A stretch of 64,000 nucleotides of DNA, from positions 150,750,012 to 150,814,011 of the forward strand of contig RSEF01000001.1 in the NCBI GenBank assembly GCA_003993805.1, written 5' to 3'. Position 1 is the stretch's first letter. Every line of letters begins with the position of its first letter. Source of the DNA: Himantopus leucocephalus (lineage: Eukaryota; Chordata; Aves; Charadriiformes; Recurvirostridae). The notes beneath the pieces were generated by a model that saw only the letters and a program-made list of their open reading frames with translations, was not told the origin of the DNA and made no database searches. The position numbers were made by a program, and so were the translations under genes. This document shows positions 38,301-51,900 of this stretch, in pieces.

Positions 38301-41300
38301 AATCCCAGCTGGAGTCAGGAAGGAATTCTCTGATCCTGCAGTTATGGCAGTTGTGCAACCGCTTGCCGAGGAGCCAGCTATGAGGTTACATGCCTGAATG
38401 AGAGAGGCATACTGAGCACACCTGTAGCTGGAAAGGTGTTGCTTCCATGCACAGAGCGCCCTGGGAAGAGCAGCAGATCTGTGGGTACATCTCCATTGTC
38501 AGATGCAGACAATTGTGTGGCAGTTCTGCTTTCATAGGGTGGCTTTGATCTCGAAACCAGGCTCAGCCTTGCCTACCCAGATCATGTTGCCGCTAACAAA
38601 AAGGTACATATGATATTTGTCCATTTCAGAGCCATAGGAAGCAAGGATGCAAAGAAGACTTGAAAAAATGCTGGTTTTTATTAAATCTTATTGTTTATGA
38701 ATTGGGGTAAACATTATCAGAATGTCAGCTCTGCTCCTGTAAATCACAATACTGTCCCTCCAGCCCTTTTTTTGTCTGGGATTTTCAAGCAAACTCCCAA
38801 ACAGACTAAGCTGAACATCACTTCTAGCACTTTCCAGAGAATACAACAAAGAATGGAGCAGAATAAATGAATCTGCCAACAGTTGGCCACTTGCATCCAC
38901 TGAGGTTAAAAGATGGCTTTAAGCTTAAATTTCAGGTGTATGAAGTCTCCTTTTTACCTCTGAACTGCCCATCACTATGCGTTCCAGAGTGCCTCATTAG
39001 GTCGCAGAGCTGTTCAGAGTAGCTCACGTGAAAAATGCTGCTCAGACTTCATTAACAAATGTGTTGGACTTTTTTCCTTCAGGAGTGACACCTATCCCAA
39101 GGGGTCCATTATCCAGTTCCCCATGGCTGTGTGGAAATAATTAATTTCACTTGAGCGGCTTTTATTTAGAAAAATGTTCAGCTGAAGATATTTTGGTTTC
39201 AAGGCTGAATTTCCCGGGTTTGATTATTGTGCAAAAATGGATCTACTGTGTTTTAAATGGGAGACAGTTATAAACTTCTTCTGTCCATTAATTCCCAGTT
39301 GCTGTGCTGGCATCAGTTGTGTATTGATCTACTGAAGAGATTTCAGTTGTTTTCTTTTCTCCTTAGGCAGCCCTGAGATCCCTCTATGGTTTAGTAGACA
39401 AAAACATGATCTTACTCTATTTGTGTGTCTATCTTATTCCTCTTAAATATTTAGTGTGTGATAATAAGAGAGGATAGGGACAGCAAAAAGCATCTGGAAT
39501 TAGTATTCCAATAGTTTACTGGAGAAGAAAATATTAAAGCATCAGTTAAGGGAAAAAAATCATAGACTTTTATAATCACATATTTTTGCTTATCTCTTTA
39601 GTAAATAATATTGATAAAATCAAATAGTATATTTGAGTGCATTTCATATTTTTTTGATAAAGAATTGCTTCAGAAGTAATTATATTATCTTCATGATATC
39701 CCTCCGATATAGACATCCTGAACCTGTGAAAAGTAATACACTGATTTTGATATGCATATTTTCAGTCATATATTTAGTTTCATCTTGACCAAATCTAAAG
39801 GTACATTGGTCATCCTCATGTCTTTTTAGTGAAAGCAAATGAGCAGGTCCTTTTCATTACAACATGCCCTGATTTATTTTAAGATAACCACCTTGAGATG
39901 GTGAACCTTAATCTAAGAATCTCAAATATAACTTTTTACAGAGCATCTTAGAGATCTCATCATGAAAGAATCACTGTTTATCATTGAACAAGCAATCACA
40001 CAAGCTCATATTGAGATGTCTGCTTTTTTGGGACTGGGCAATGAAGTACGCTGTCAAAAGAGCTAATTTTTCTGTTTGGGTCTTACACAATCTCTCTTTA
40101 CCTGATGAGCTGTTAAAGGAAAGAGTAATCGTTTTATGGCTGAGGAGAAGGCAGCAGGTATGCAATGTGAACAGATTCAATAGGCTACTACGTAAATACT
40201 GTGTCGTTACTACAAAAAAGGCTGATCATATTGATATTAGCAAAAGTACAGATCAACAGTCTGCAAAAGCATTTGGTGAAACAAATGAAAGGAAGGACAA
40301 GCTTTATTTTCTAAGATATTCATTATTAAATAACAGAAAGGAAAAAAGGATAGGACAAATGAATCAAAAGTAGAACTTACAGTCAGTCCTTGCAGCTATG
40401 GAAACACTGACAGATCTGAAACCGCAAGATTTAGTGCTTTATACAATGCACATGATCTGCACATATGCCATAGCCATTCTGAGGTGTCTAGGAAAATGGT
40501 ATGTCAGTGACTGTAGTGGTGGGATGGTATACTATTTCTAGAAGTGGTATTTCTGCAATCTCTGGTACATATTAGAAATTGCTTGGGCATGTGTTGGTGC
40601 ATTTTGCTCTGCCTTTCCAGGTACATGTAGTGATCAGTTGTCTTCTCCAGGTGTCATATAGACTGTTAGAGTAGACAGCTGGCACTGTGACATCCCATCC
40701 CTTAGTACTGAGGAAGTTTTACTGTCCGGAGTAGATAGCTTGGGCCTGGTACCACCAATCCTGTGATAATCAGGAGCATTTTAAATTGCGCATCCTGTAA
40801 GCAAAGAAAACAGTATTCTGCATCATGGTGTAAATATCATCTGTGGATCTTGCCCGAGAGGTTACAGAGGGCAGTTTCATGGACTGTGCTGTTTTATGGG
40901 ATGGTTGTTCTGTAGGAGCGTGGGTGAAAATTACTGTCTGTATACCAGCTCAGGCAGAAAGTAATTAAGCTGTCTCTAGAAACTACTTGGACTTGTCTGG
41001 CCGTTAGCTTTGCTAAAAGTATATGCTGAAAATTAAGTTAGCTGAGAAACTTTATAGAAGTTGACTGATGCCATTGCTGCATCTATTTACAATGCCAATG
41101 TTGTTAGACATTTCTAAAAAGCTTTCTACTCCTGAACGGCTAGTAGTGTAACCTCAGCATTACTTAAATCAGTAAGATCTGCTAAGTCCCCAGAAGACAC
41201 ATACTTGAGAAGTTAGGGCACTTTATTCCTTGTTACTTCTAGATGTACCTGATTGAGGTTGGGTATTCCTATTTGATGTAGCCGAAGCTGTTCAAACAGT

Positions 41301-42072
41301 GATCAGATATGTTTAGGCATCTGGTGCATATGATACAATCCTCTTTTACATATGCATGAAGTCAGCTATCATAGCAGTGCCAACAGAGGGCTAAGGGCCT
41401 GATCCCCTTCATTACTGAATTGCCTAAATTCTGGATTTCAAGATATCTGTAGGATGTTCTTGGCGCAGAATTGTATGAAGTCACAAAAAATGAACAAGAA
41501 GTGGAAGAAGTTCAGGCAAGTGCCAGCTCAAACTGATAGGTCTGTGTAGCCCAGGATGGCAGCATGCAACGATGCTGACAGTGGCTTAGCTGCATCAGCC
41601 TGTCAGCTGGGCTCATCGTGTTGGGCTCGGCGCTATACCGGTGGCCCTATGCTGTTTCAGATTCTCTGCTGGGTTTAGTTGTCAGTAGCTCAGATCTCTG
41701 GTCTCATACCATAATGCCCCAAGAGTGTCTCTGTCTTGAAAAGACTTCCTGTGGGTAAAATTTGGGAAAATCAGCCTGTGCCTAGCAGTTTGTTTTCTTC
41801 AGGGGACATGTTTTACTACCTGCAGGACTCTGGGACTTTCAGCAAGTCGAAAATTAGTCAGCAGACTCCAATAGATGCCACGAATGTGTGGGGTGAGCAT
41901 CTCCCAGCCGCTCTTCCAAAAGAGCTCATGTGTTTAGGTCTGATCGTGTGCCGGGAAAGAACACTTATGTCTATAACTCCCAGACCACAAGTCACTTCAT
42001 GTCTAGCACTTCTGCAGAGCACCCTGAGATCCATGAGAGTGCCAAGAGTGAAAATGGTGGTACCCTATGGAC
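38301..42072. other. Unique sequence, no gene confidently seen
   Basis: The longest uninterrupted frame of the window lies here (39984-40373, plus, 129 codons; basic, no signal peptide or domain I recognise), as well as a frame at 41736-42149 that runs into the single N. Both are compatible with chance. The 40.4-42.2 kb part is somewhat richer in G+C. Confidence 0.4.
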
Positions 42073-42219
42073 TAGGCCGTAAGCACGCACAAACTCCACA
42101 GGGACTTCAATTAGAGGGAATTCACTTCAGTCCTTCTATTGGGCANTAGGCCATAAGCACGCACAAACTCCGCAGGGACTTCAATTAGAGGGAATTCACT
42201 TCAGTCCTTCTATTTGGCG
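42073..42219. repeat. 73-bp direct duplication around a single N
   Basis: Copies 42073-42145 and 42147-42219 are near identical (about three differences) and separated by one N at 42146. This is the signature of overlapping contig ends placed side by side rather than merged, so the duplication is probably false. Confidence 0.9.
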
Positions 42220-42821
42220 CTAATGTGATGTACACACACTGAGAAAAAAAATGGACAAAGTTGGGTGTGCCAAGTATTACAGTTTCTCAGTATGATCCCA
42301 TATATTTCTGTGATATCAGATAGGAAGAAAGACACAAGATTACACTGAAAATTATGGTAGCATCAGGAGCACCTCCATGATGGGCAGAGGACTCTTATTA
42401 TAAACAGTACCAGGCACATACAGTGAAACTCTGAGATCTGCTAACGAGATAGATCATTAGTACTCATCATTAGGTAAAACTGGGACATGTTGATGGACAT
42501 GGTTAGAGGGGAACAGCATGGAAGCTGATGAGGAAGGTTTACTTCCTTTTCTTGGAAGTGAGAACTCTCTCATTTCTGCTAGCAGAAGGCATGAAAGCTA
42601 ACAATTAAAGTGGCAGTTTGAACTGTACATTGTAATGATTCCATCTTTGCATTTTGTGATTTTCTGGTAACAGATCCCTTCAGTTTCCTTCAAAATAGCT
42701 ACTCTGATATGTGTTGAATATAGTGTGTAATAGGTCATCCCACAGAAATCTGTGAAATCAGTTCATGGTCATAATGTTATATTATAATATTTAAAGAATA
42801 TTTTGCTTATGCATCTTTTAG

Positions 42822-45486
42822 GGATATAGGATTTTCTTTGTGGCTCTGTGGTGCAAAGCTAAGGCAAGAATAACAAATGGTAAGAATTGTATCTCAAATT
42901 CATAACAGAGTCTGTGGTTTTGCTATTAATACTGCTATGGAAATTTTTCTTTTTAAATGAAAGTGCGTTCATGTATTTTTTCAATCCATTAAGAAAAATG
43001 TTCCATATTGACTGCTTATATGAAGTAAATAGTACACAGAAAGATAAAGATAGAAAAAATATTCCAAATGAATTATTTATTATTCTATTTACAGTCTGAG
43101 AACAATATTGTGAAATATATTGTTTGTAATTTAACAGGGTTGCTAGAAGTCCTATCCTCAAAGCACTGTATTTATTAAACACATCTGCTTTTAGCTTCTT
43201 CAGGCTACATTAATAGTAAACTATCTGTCATCTACCTCAAAGAAACATTCTGATGATTAATCATTTTATTCTAGGTTTCAAGCAGCAGCCTACAGTTAGC
43301 TTCTGAAATTTGTATTTAGGCATTCCCCAGTTTTCAGTTCCTGATAAAGTTAGTTAATCTGTTAATTTAAAAAAAAAAAAAAAGTTCTTCTTAAAATAGT
43401 TTTGCTATTTGAAAAGCGATATGAGGCTGCAAACACTGTAGGTTGTAAGTGCTAGAAGAGATTTATATTTGTTATTAATGGTTTTCTCTGGTGGGAAGAA
43501 GAGTGGATACCCATATTACTTCAGGATGTGCAGAAATACACTTTTTACTGTAAGCACAAGGAAAATCAGAGGCATGCATTTTTGTTTTAGTAATTGTTAA
43601 CATGATTACGTGAAAAAGATGTTTCCAATCTGATGAATGACTATTCAGTTTCAGACAAGATTATTAAACTTTCCATTAATCCATATGACAACACTTCATT
43701 ACAGCATCAGAGTATGTATGTCTGAAGCTATAGCTGTAAAAGAAGGTAAAAAGTCACTTACATTTCATTCAAAAAGTGTATTTCCATAGAGTAGACTAAA
43801 ATACTAAAATATGAGCTTGCCATGATTACTTTTTTTCAGGCATATTTCTACCTCATCTTCATTCATTTTTTGACATCTTAGTCCAACACTCCTTGGAAGA
43901 ATTAACGCTAAAAGAAACATCACAGTCACTTACCATCAAATCAAAGTCACTCAACAGAGATGACCCAGACAACTTAGGTAAAAAGCGTGAAATACCTTGC
44001 CATGAAAAATTCATTTCTGTGAACATTATACAGAAAAAATTATATGCCCTCTACTATGGATTTTACTTTGAATAAAGTAATGGGGATTTACAAATGTGAA
44101 AGTTTCAAAGTCAATTCTACCATGTACTAATGGTGTGTTAAGGCCATGGATGTGGCTATATACTTTTTCTTCCTAAAGATCTTTTCAGTTTCTGTCACTT
44201 TTATCACTCTGCATTACCATGCAGATAGTGGTAATGCATGGTATTTGTATACATCATATATTTTTATATATCATAGAGAACGATCTATTGCAAGGCAGAA
44301 CTAAAATAGGTACTGAGAACCTGTTTTGCATCTATGATAATGAAAAACTTTGCAGGTAGTATTAGGTAATTTTTTTTCATTGTTTTTCACCTTTGTTTTT
44401 CATCCCTAGTTATCAAATTTTGATAAATATCTGCAAAGATAGCTTTCTGACACTATCCTCCATATTCACCACTGATATTTTCTGCTATGCTATCAGCTGT
44501 AAAATGCAATCAGAACCATACTTTTTTGTTGGCACTCAGTACAGGAGGAAAGACTTATTCTGGATAGCATGACAACGTTATCAGTTAAAGAATGTTGACT
44601 GCTCCTGAGGAATACTTGTGTTTGTGCTTCTTACATGAAGATTTCCAATACAGATAAAAATATTTCAGCACGCAACTGGTATAGCTTGCTTGTCACTGAT
44701 GATGGATCAGGTAAGTGTGTTCTTGACGAAGATGAAAGCACAACTAAGATTCAGTTATTCATTTATTTGTCTTCGTTCCTTTCCAGCAGGCAGATGAGCA
44801 CGATGATGAGAACTGACTCGTTTTTATCCGCGCTGCGGGAATCTGCAAGGCCAAGGGTTAGAAGTTGTGCATGTGGATAACAAAAGGTCAGGCACTATAC
44901 TGACTAGATGAACATCAAAAAATAAACTAAAGATAACCACTTGAGAAACACACAGGTGTGGAGAAAACAGAATGCAAGGAAATAATGAGGCCATATTAAG
45001 TCAACACAAAAGACAGCAGTGGCAGAGTAGAGCCTCTGTGTCTTGCCACATTTCTGAAGATGAGCTGTAGGCTACATCTACTAATCCCTTAATAAGCATT
45101 AGTGAAATGATTAATTTAACTTTTGTTATATCAATTTCTTGTATTTTTTTTTACAATAGGAAAAACTATAAATGAGGTGCTAAATGCTACTAACAAGGCC
45201 GACAAATCTGCTCAAGGTAGTGCTGCTTCTAGCAAATATTAATGGTTTTGGGATGTTTTACAAGACACGTGACACCTGATAACAGGCTTTATCATATATT
45301 GCTCAGTGCTGCCACAGGTAACTTTCTGAGATCATTTCACCACGCTTTCTTTGGAAGGAAGTAAAACCAGTTAATTAAGCTCCTCTCTTCCTTCTGCCTC
45401 TTATCCCTCCCATAGTCTTTCAACAATCCCAAGTCCCTGCCGAAATCATGTTGTTTATTAGGACACCCTGTAAACCAGATCACTAA
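42822..45486 (+). CDS. Candidate 3' exons of an unrecognised multi-exon gene (low confidence)
   Basis: Five short open segments have fitting splice sites and compatible phases. Exon 1, 42822-42879: TTTTAG| acceptor, AATG|GTAAGA donor, phase 0 to 1, reads GYRIFFVALWCKAKARITN, partly hydrophobic. Exon 2, 43882-43977: CTTAG|, then TTAG|GTAAAA. Exon 3, 44654-44710: ATACAG|, then TCAG|GTAAGT. Exon 4, 45160-45216: TTTACAATAG|, then CAAG|GTAGTG. Exons 2-4 are all phase 1 to 1; exons 3 and 4 are both 57 nt. Last exon, 45416-45486: CCTCCCATAG|, phase 1, stop TAA at 45484. AATAAA follows at 46225. The predicted tail is Ser/Thr/Lys/Asn-rich. I recognise no protein family and found no convincing upstream exon, so chance pseudo-exons remain quite possible. 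Confidence 0.22.
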
Positions 45487-48451
45487 AATGGTGATTATTT
45501 TTGAAGCTTTCAGGGATCTGGTAACGAAGTGGCCTCACAACCACTTGTAAAGAAGAAATGAAAGACCATGGTAAGGCATAATGGTAAAAGTAGCAGAAAC
45601 TGAAAATGTCTTTAGGAAGAAAAAGTATATAGGCATGCCCTGAATATTGCCTCAGCTTCTCAGGTGTGCTTGCCTCCTACAGTGCACTCCACATTGCCAA
45701 CACAAAGCCTTTATTTGAAAGTGACTGGAGGGATGCTTACCAAAATGCATTCGCCAGAGTCTTCCAACTTTCCCATCACTACTTTTAGTAGTATTTGGAG
45801 TACTACCAAAGGAAATAATCCTTTTAATTGGTGCCTAATGGTGAAACAGTGGAATAATTTTATTGGGGTTTATTTGTTGTTTCTTTGGCACTCATTTTTA
45901 AAATGGATAGTAAGGTCTAGGCATCGCACATACATTTGGAGTTTATTTTTTCTGAAAGACTCAGCAAACTATTATTTATATCTGATTTGTACAACTGGGA
46001 AACACTGAAATGGAATTTGGAAGACTGTCTCCATCTTAGATAACAGATACACCTACTTTTTACATCCTTAATATACCACAGACAGAGAAAAGTCACCATG
46101 GTTGCAATACAGTCTTCCCAAGGAAAGGTCTGTATAAAGTCAATGGAGAGAACGGACATCCCTGAGAAGATGGTTCAGATCACCTGTGGTAGGTGTCTAT
46201 TTATCTTCAATCTAGTGTTTAGAGAATAAAAAGGTATTTTAAGTGCCCGCATTCACTGACGATATGGGTCAGATAGACTACTTCTAGGGATAGGCCCTAA
46301 TGGAACAGAGTACCTAAAAGAGCATTTTTATCTTAAAAATTATAGCAACAATAGCTTTCCATCTGTGTTGACATAGAAGACTAGTGTTTAGCCTCTGAGG
46401 AAGAGGGAGAACCATAATACAATCTTTTTCCCGTTCAAACATACATCTAATAATGCCAGCAAAGCAAAGCACTTTCTTCCAGCAGAAGTCCACAAAGGGA
46501 TTTCCCCCTTTCTCCTGTGAAAGTCAGGTCACTGTTGGGCCAGGAATGAAAGAATCATGAGGCAGCCTAGAAAGCCTGACTCTCACCCGTTGTGGAGGAT
46601 CTTCACCTGGTCCCAGCAGTGTTTCTGCACTGTGTTATGCTGTCACTGAAACAGTCCTGGCACTGAAGATCAGAAAGTCCCTCATACTTCCCAGCTGTCT
46701 GCTGTAACCACCAGGCTGAAGTTAAGCCCCTTTTGCTTGGTCACTTCTGAATCGATGATGGGCCAAGTGGCTGGGTTTGAAGAAATGAGTTTGGACATGC
46801 TTTGATGCATTGCATTTGTGTATTTGACAGCTGTGGTGTCCTCCTGGGATGTGTTCGACCCAGAACAACAATCTCCAGTGCCAGTGCCAGGGACTCCAGC
46901 TAGTCAGCTTTCTTCCACAGAGTTAAATCAGAAGCTTCTTGGGTGGCAGTGGAGTTCTGGGTAGAAAACCTGCAACAGGTACTTCAGCACAGAACCAAGT
47001 GTCTTGGGACCTTGCAGGCCAATCAGGGAGACATTTAATGAATTTAGGAACCTACAGGATAGACAGTGCTAGAAAGTGGTCAGCCTGAATTTCAACATGG
47101 GGCTTGAGGGTTTTTTTCATTATTTAATTCCAAGTTTGTTGTAAATCTTTTTCCTTTTAGACTCCTTTTTTTTCTTATATGTAAAATAAAGAAAATGATA
47201 CTGACCTCCTTTTTAAAGTACTTCAGACATCCACAGAAGAAAAATGCAATTAAAAATATATGTTGTAATGACACTCAAGATTACTTTTACAGTAGTTAAT
47301 GTGCTTCAGATCAAATATATATTAATCATTGAAGTAAGAACATATAAAGACTTGTAGACTCAGGCAGATATATTATAGATGCAGTCACTTCTTGTCTGTT
47401 GTGCATTGATTTATGACATCTGAAATGAACCAAAATGGAGGACTTAGGAAGGATCTTGAGGAAAAAAGGTGATTAAAAAAAAAAGACATAATGTGCACAC
47501 AACAGAATTAGAAAAGGAAAAATAAGAAAAATATCCATGTGTCAATGCAAAGTAAACTTTGCAATGGTTTCTTCTAGGGATACTTACCCAAACTTCACCC
47601 ATGTTGTCTGAAAAAAGGCTACATGGCATATGATTTTTTTTGTTTTTCCTTATCAATTTGTATTAATATGTAATGGTTATAAGTAAGGTCACTCTTTAGC
47701 AATACTGTCCACTCTCAGCTCTACACAATCCTCTCAACGTAACCAAATAGAAGTCATATTTTTGCAGAAGAAAAATATCACGCTTGAAACAAAAAAAGAA
47801 CACAAGAAAAAGTTACGCAGAAATTAAGTGAATATCAATTTTCACATTTTAGGAAAAAAATCTCTCATTTATCAAAATTTTTATATTCACCACAAGATTA
47901 AACTCTCCAGCTCCACAGCTGATTCTCTCTTTCCCTACACTTTCAAAAATAAACAGCCAAAGACATCAAAACAAGAAGCACAAGGATTTGCTTCCCAGAG
48001 GTGGTGTCATCACCATCATTCAGCTAGAGTTAGGCTTACTCAGAAGGCAAGTTCAGTCTGAAGCTATGGCAAGCTGTGATACTTATTAACACATCATTTG
48101 TTGTTTGCTAGTATGAATTATATGTCAATATTCTCACGGACAGTAGATTACATGCACTGGAATTAGGCAGACCAGACTTCATGCTCTTCTGGCATCCAGG
48201 TTTTGTGGTTGAAACACAACACTGATTGGATTTCCCAGTTTCCCAGAAACTCATTCTTTACTGTACAGTATTTCTGCTTCTTCAGATGTGCAGTTCCTGG
48301 TCTCACCACTTCCAGCTGAATTTAATGCCTTGAGAGACATTTCCAGTACTATTCTGTTCTGCCACTGTTAAAGATGCTTAAGATGTTAAAGCTTAAAGAT
48401 GAAGCTTTCTGCATGGTTACCTGTGATGTGTAATTTATATCAGAAGTGGAA
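45487..48451. other. Unique sequence, no gene seen; G+C-richer patch at about 46.5-47.0 kb
   Basis: If the candidate exon chain is real, its 3' UTR would begin here and could end after the AATAAA at 46225-46230. The patch at about 46540-46990 is richer in G+C (including CCAGTGCCAGTGCCAGGG) but matches no family I know. Confidence 0.35.
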
Positions 48452-48925
48452 GCACAGAATAACAGGTTAATTCAGACAAGAAGGGACCTCAGGACATCTC
48501 TAGTCCAACCCCCTGCCCAAATCAGGGCCAGTTCTGGGATCAGACCATGACTTGCTCCAGCTGGGGCTTGAATCCCTCCAAGAACAGAGACAGCACTGAC
48601 TCCTGGGGAAAGCTCGATGACCCCTCATAGGCTGTGGGGGTCTGTTAGGTACCCCCAAATCTGCCTCTTCTCCAGGTTCAACTAGCCCAGCTCTGCCAGC
48701 CTCTCCTCATGGGGCAAGTGCTCCAGCCCTACCACCATGGGGGGCCTCCTTCCATTTTGACCATGTCTTTGCTGTGTTGGGACCCAAAACTGGATGCAGT
48801 ATCTAGATGTGGTCTGACGAGTGCCACACTCTCCCTGGAGCAGCGCTTGGCATTTGCACGTGCTGACGTTCATGGGTTCCTGTCAGCCCATTCCTGCAGG
48901 TCCCTCTGTCCCTGCCCGCAGGCGT
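48452..48925 (-). mobile_element. CR1-type LINE 3' portion (minus strand)
   Basis: The plus strand begins with a degraded CACAGAATAACAGG tail, then AAGGGACCTCAGGACATCTC and TAGTCCAACCCCCTGCCC, the reverse complement of a CR1 3' UTR. It passes into the end of the reverse-transcriptase ORF: the minus strand near 48682-48740 reads GLEHLPHEERLAELG, the block just before the C-terminus. Further right, GGGACCCAAAACTGGATGCAG matches the region translated as the IQFWVP-type block. A CR1 copy about 470 bp long, 5' truncated, from a different subfamily than the 12.2-kb copy. Confidence 0.85.
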
Positions 48926-51900
48926 GCTGAGTTGCATGGTGGCAGATTGTTACTGTGAAGAAGCCTATGGAAATGTAATCATACATATAAGGGTTCCCAG
49001 ACTGACCTTATGAATTAATCCAAAAGCAAAAGCTTATGAATAAACATTAGAAGTAGCCACAATGCTGTGAAGCTCTTTGCCATAATAGTCTTCTTGTAAA
49101 GGGCACTGGAGAATACAGAGAATGGCTGTGGATAGGCTCAAAAAACTTGAAATAATTGCAAGGTTAGAGACTAGCATACTCCCCCATCACTTCCACAGAT
49201 CTGATTAAACAGTCTCTTAAAGAGGATAAAAAGGAAGGACAAAAAAGACAGTCTAATGTTGTACTCTATTTATTTTAAAGAAAATTACTTTGGCTTCCCA
49301 CAGGAAGATAATAATTAAGGAAACAAAAGAAAAAAGAAGTTATCTGAAGATAGGCAGTGTCTTTTTTACATGTGTAAAGAGGAGCATCAGAGACTTTAAT
49401 ATCTTTTGCCCCTTGTGACATGTGCTTTGAAGGAGAAAGAAAGACTCTTAAGTGATGCCACCTGGCAAAGGAGATGTGATCTTTCACTTTCACCCCCAAA
49501 GACACCCAGAAAATATAGGCATGTGCTATATTCAAACACTGTGTTGATAACTACAGATCTCTGAGTAGTACAAGGAAAAAAAATGTCCATGAAGACTGCC
49601 TGATTTGCATCTTTTGCCAAAATTGAAGCTGTTAGTCAGTGGAGTTGTTAATGAAACAAAATGCCCACACAGATCTAGAAGAAGAAGTTGGGAGAAGAAA
49701 GGCAAAATTCCGGAGCTCTGCATGCAAATGTGACAATGAAGGCAAAGAAGAGCGAGATAAACAAATTGTTTTATTCATACCCTTTCATTTGAAGAGTTTC
49801 ATTTCAGTTTTGACCTTTTAAATTTTGTTCAGCGTGTACTTTGTTTTCTGAGTAACTTTAAGTGATGTGTTAAGTAATCTACTAAACGTTTTGAGAAGTA
49901 ATTATATGAATATGAACAAGAATTTTTACAGAGGGTCAGATAAAGCTGCATAACTTATATTAAAAATATATTTCAACAAAAAGTCAATGGAATGGCTGAA
50001 GCTCAGCCCTTACGTGTACAGTCAATCTCATTTCCAAAATATTCAGATACAGGAAGATCAGATGAGCATCCATATGTTACAGAAAATTTACACTGAAATA
50101 ACCTGCAGGGAAGGCTTATGGCAGTTTTATGGGGAGTTATATCTTTAGTCATTTTAAATAGTTTTACATGGCTTGACTTATAACTATGAATTATAGTAGC
50201 TCTGTGGGCTAAAAAAAGCACTAGACGTATCATGCAATTGATTTTTATGTTCAAACATTTATAATGTCAGATTTGATGGAAAGAGTGCAGAGTACTCTGG
50301 AAAGGAGGTGTTTCTGTGGGTGTCCTTACACCTAGAGAAAACTCATAATTTAAATGTGCACTCAAATAAAAGAGTATCTAGAGAAGCAAGCAGCTTGCAT
50401 CAATGACACCGGTTCATTTCACAAACAGAAACAAAGGTGCTATGAATTGATACATTTGTATTCTATTTTGCTATTTTCCCAACTGACAAACAGCGGAAGA
50501 GAACTGAATGAATCAAAGGCTGTTATTGTATGCTACTCTACATTATCAGGAGATAATGCAATAGCATTTTTGTGGATCACTACAAGTCATAATTCCTGAC
50601 AACTATAAGCATCGGTCCACAAAAAAGGTCACAGCTATGCAGTGCCACAGCTCACTGAATAAAATGAAATGCAACACTGTGCTGTCATAACTACCTGATT
50701 TGAAAAGGAGAGTAACAATTTACTGAATAGATTAACAATTTGAGAAAAGTCCACAGCTACAAAAGCTATTTTAATACCAGATATATTCTTGTGTAAGGCA
50801 GAGGAGGATAAAACCACCTGAAGCAGAGCATTACACTAGGAGAAAAATATCATATGGCTATACTTAACGCTGCACAGGAGATGGGATTACAACACCATTG
50901 TGCTGCAAGAAGCCAGCATCATGATGCAAATAGAACTTTGGCAGTGCAAACTTTATGGAGATTATGCGAGCCATCTCTGACCGTACGAAACTACTGAGAT
51001 TGCTAAATGCTGGGATCTATGCAAGTAGTCTTGGGTACAGCCTTGTGTGGGTACAGCCTAGAGGATGGGCAGGGAGGGGAGGGCCTTACCAGACCAGCTG
51101 CCAGTATGTAAATAATCTTCATGGCTATGCTATATTGTTTACTGAAGAGTGAAATGTTATTATACTGGTCTGGACAAAATGTTTTCCTCCTAAATTACTG
51201 CTCACTACATGTTGATGTTTAAAGAATAACAATGCCGTGGGTTGAGTTATACACAACTGATACTGGCTAACACATTTACTTCCTGCTTTTAAATTTCATT
51301 AAATTTCTTCATAGGACTAGGTACAGATGAAACAATAATTGCCTCTAACTCGAGTTTAAGTATACATCCTTATAAAACAGACACACTCCTGAGGCTGCTA
51401 CACATTGTTTTTTGCACGGGCAAAGGCAGCTTCTTATCTTGTTTTTGTAGAAGTGGTGTGTGAGGGTACTAATCATGTATTCATATGTAATCATGTAATC
51501 ATAGAGCCAGGGTGGCTGAAGAGCTTATTACTTCGAGCTTTTCCTTTCTACTTCTAGGGGCTGTTATTGCAGAAATGGCACTAGTTCATAACTTGGTATA
51601 TTAACTTAAAACAGCCATCGATTTGCATTTACATTATTATTTTTGGGCTTTAGCTGCACTAGCTGAGGGCAAGACATGCTCCCTGATGAAGGAGTAGAGC
51701 AAATAACTACAGCCTAAAAGCTTTGCAGTCACTGCAGCTAAATCCAACGGAGACTATGAGGCACAGCTCTGGGGAGGGTGGAGGCACGGCAGGAGAGAAG
51801 GACACCAGCAAGCCAGATGGGAACCTCCAGATTCAATCATAAAAGCCCTGGTGACACAGTGGTGAGATCTTTAAGGTTAAATGTTGGCTGAAAGGAGTCT

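Noticed and set aside
39984..40373. 129-codon open frame, longest without N
   Set aside because: No recognisable domain, no start context or splice logic. A frame of this length is expected by chance in 64 kb of AT-rich DNA read in six frames.
41736..42149. 137-codon open frame on plus
   Set aside because: It ends at a single-N join with a false-looking duplication, and the translation matches no family I know.
44170..44232. Extra exon-like segment (CCTAAAG| to AGTG|GTAATG)
   Set aside because: It is open only in phase 0 to 1, which does not fit the phase 1 chain on either side.
46079..46190. CACCATGG start context with an open frame to a TGTG|GTAGGT donor
   Set aside because: No signal peptide, no partner exons found downstream, and it lies past the stop of the candidate chain. 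Too weak to call.
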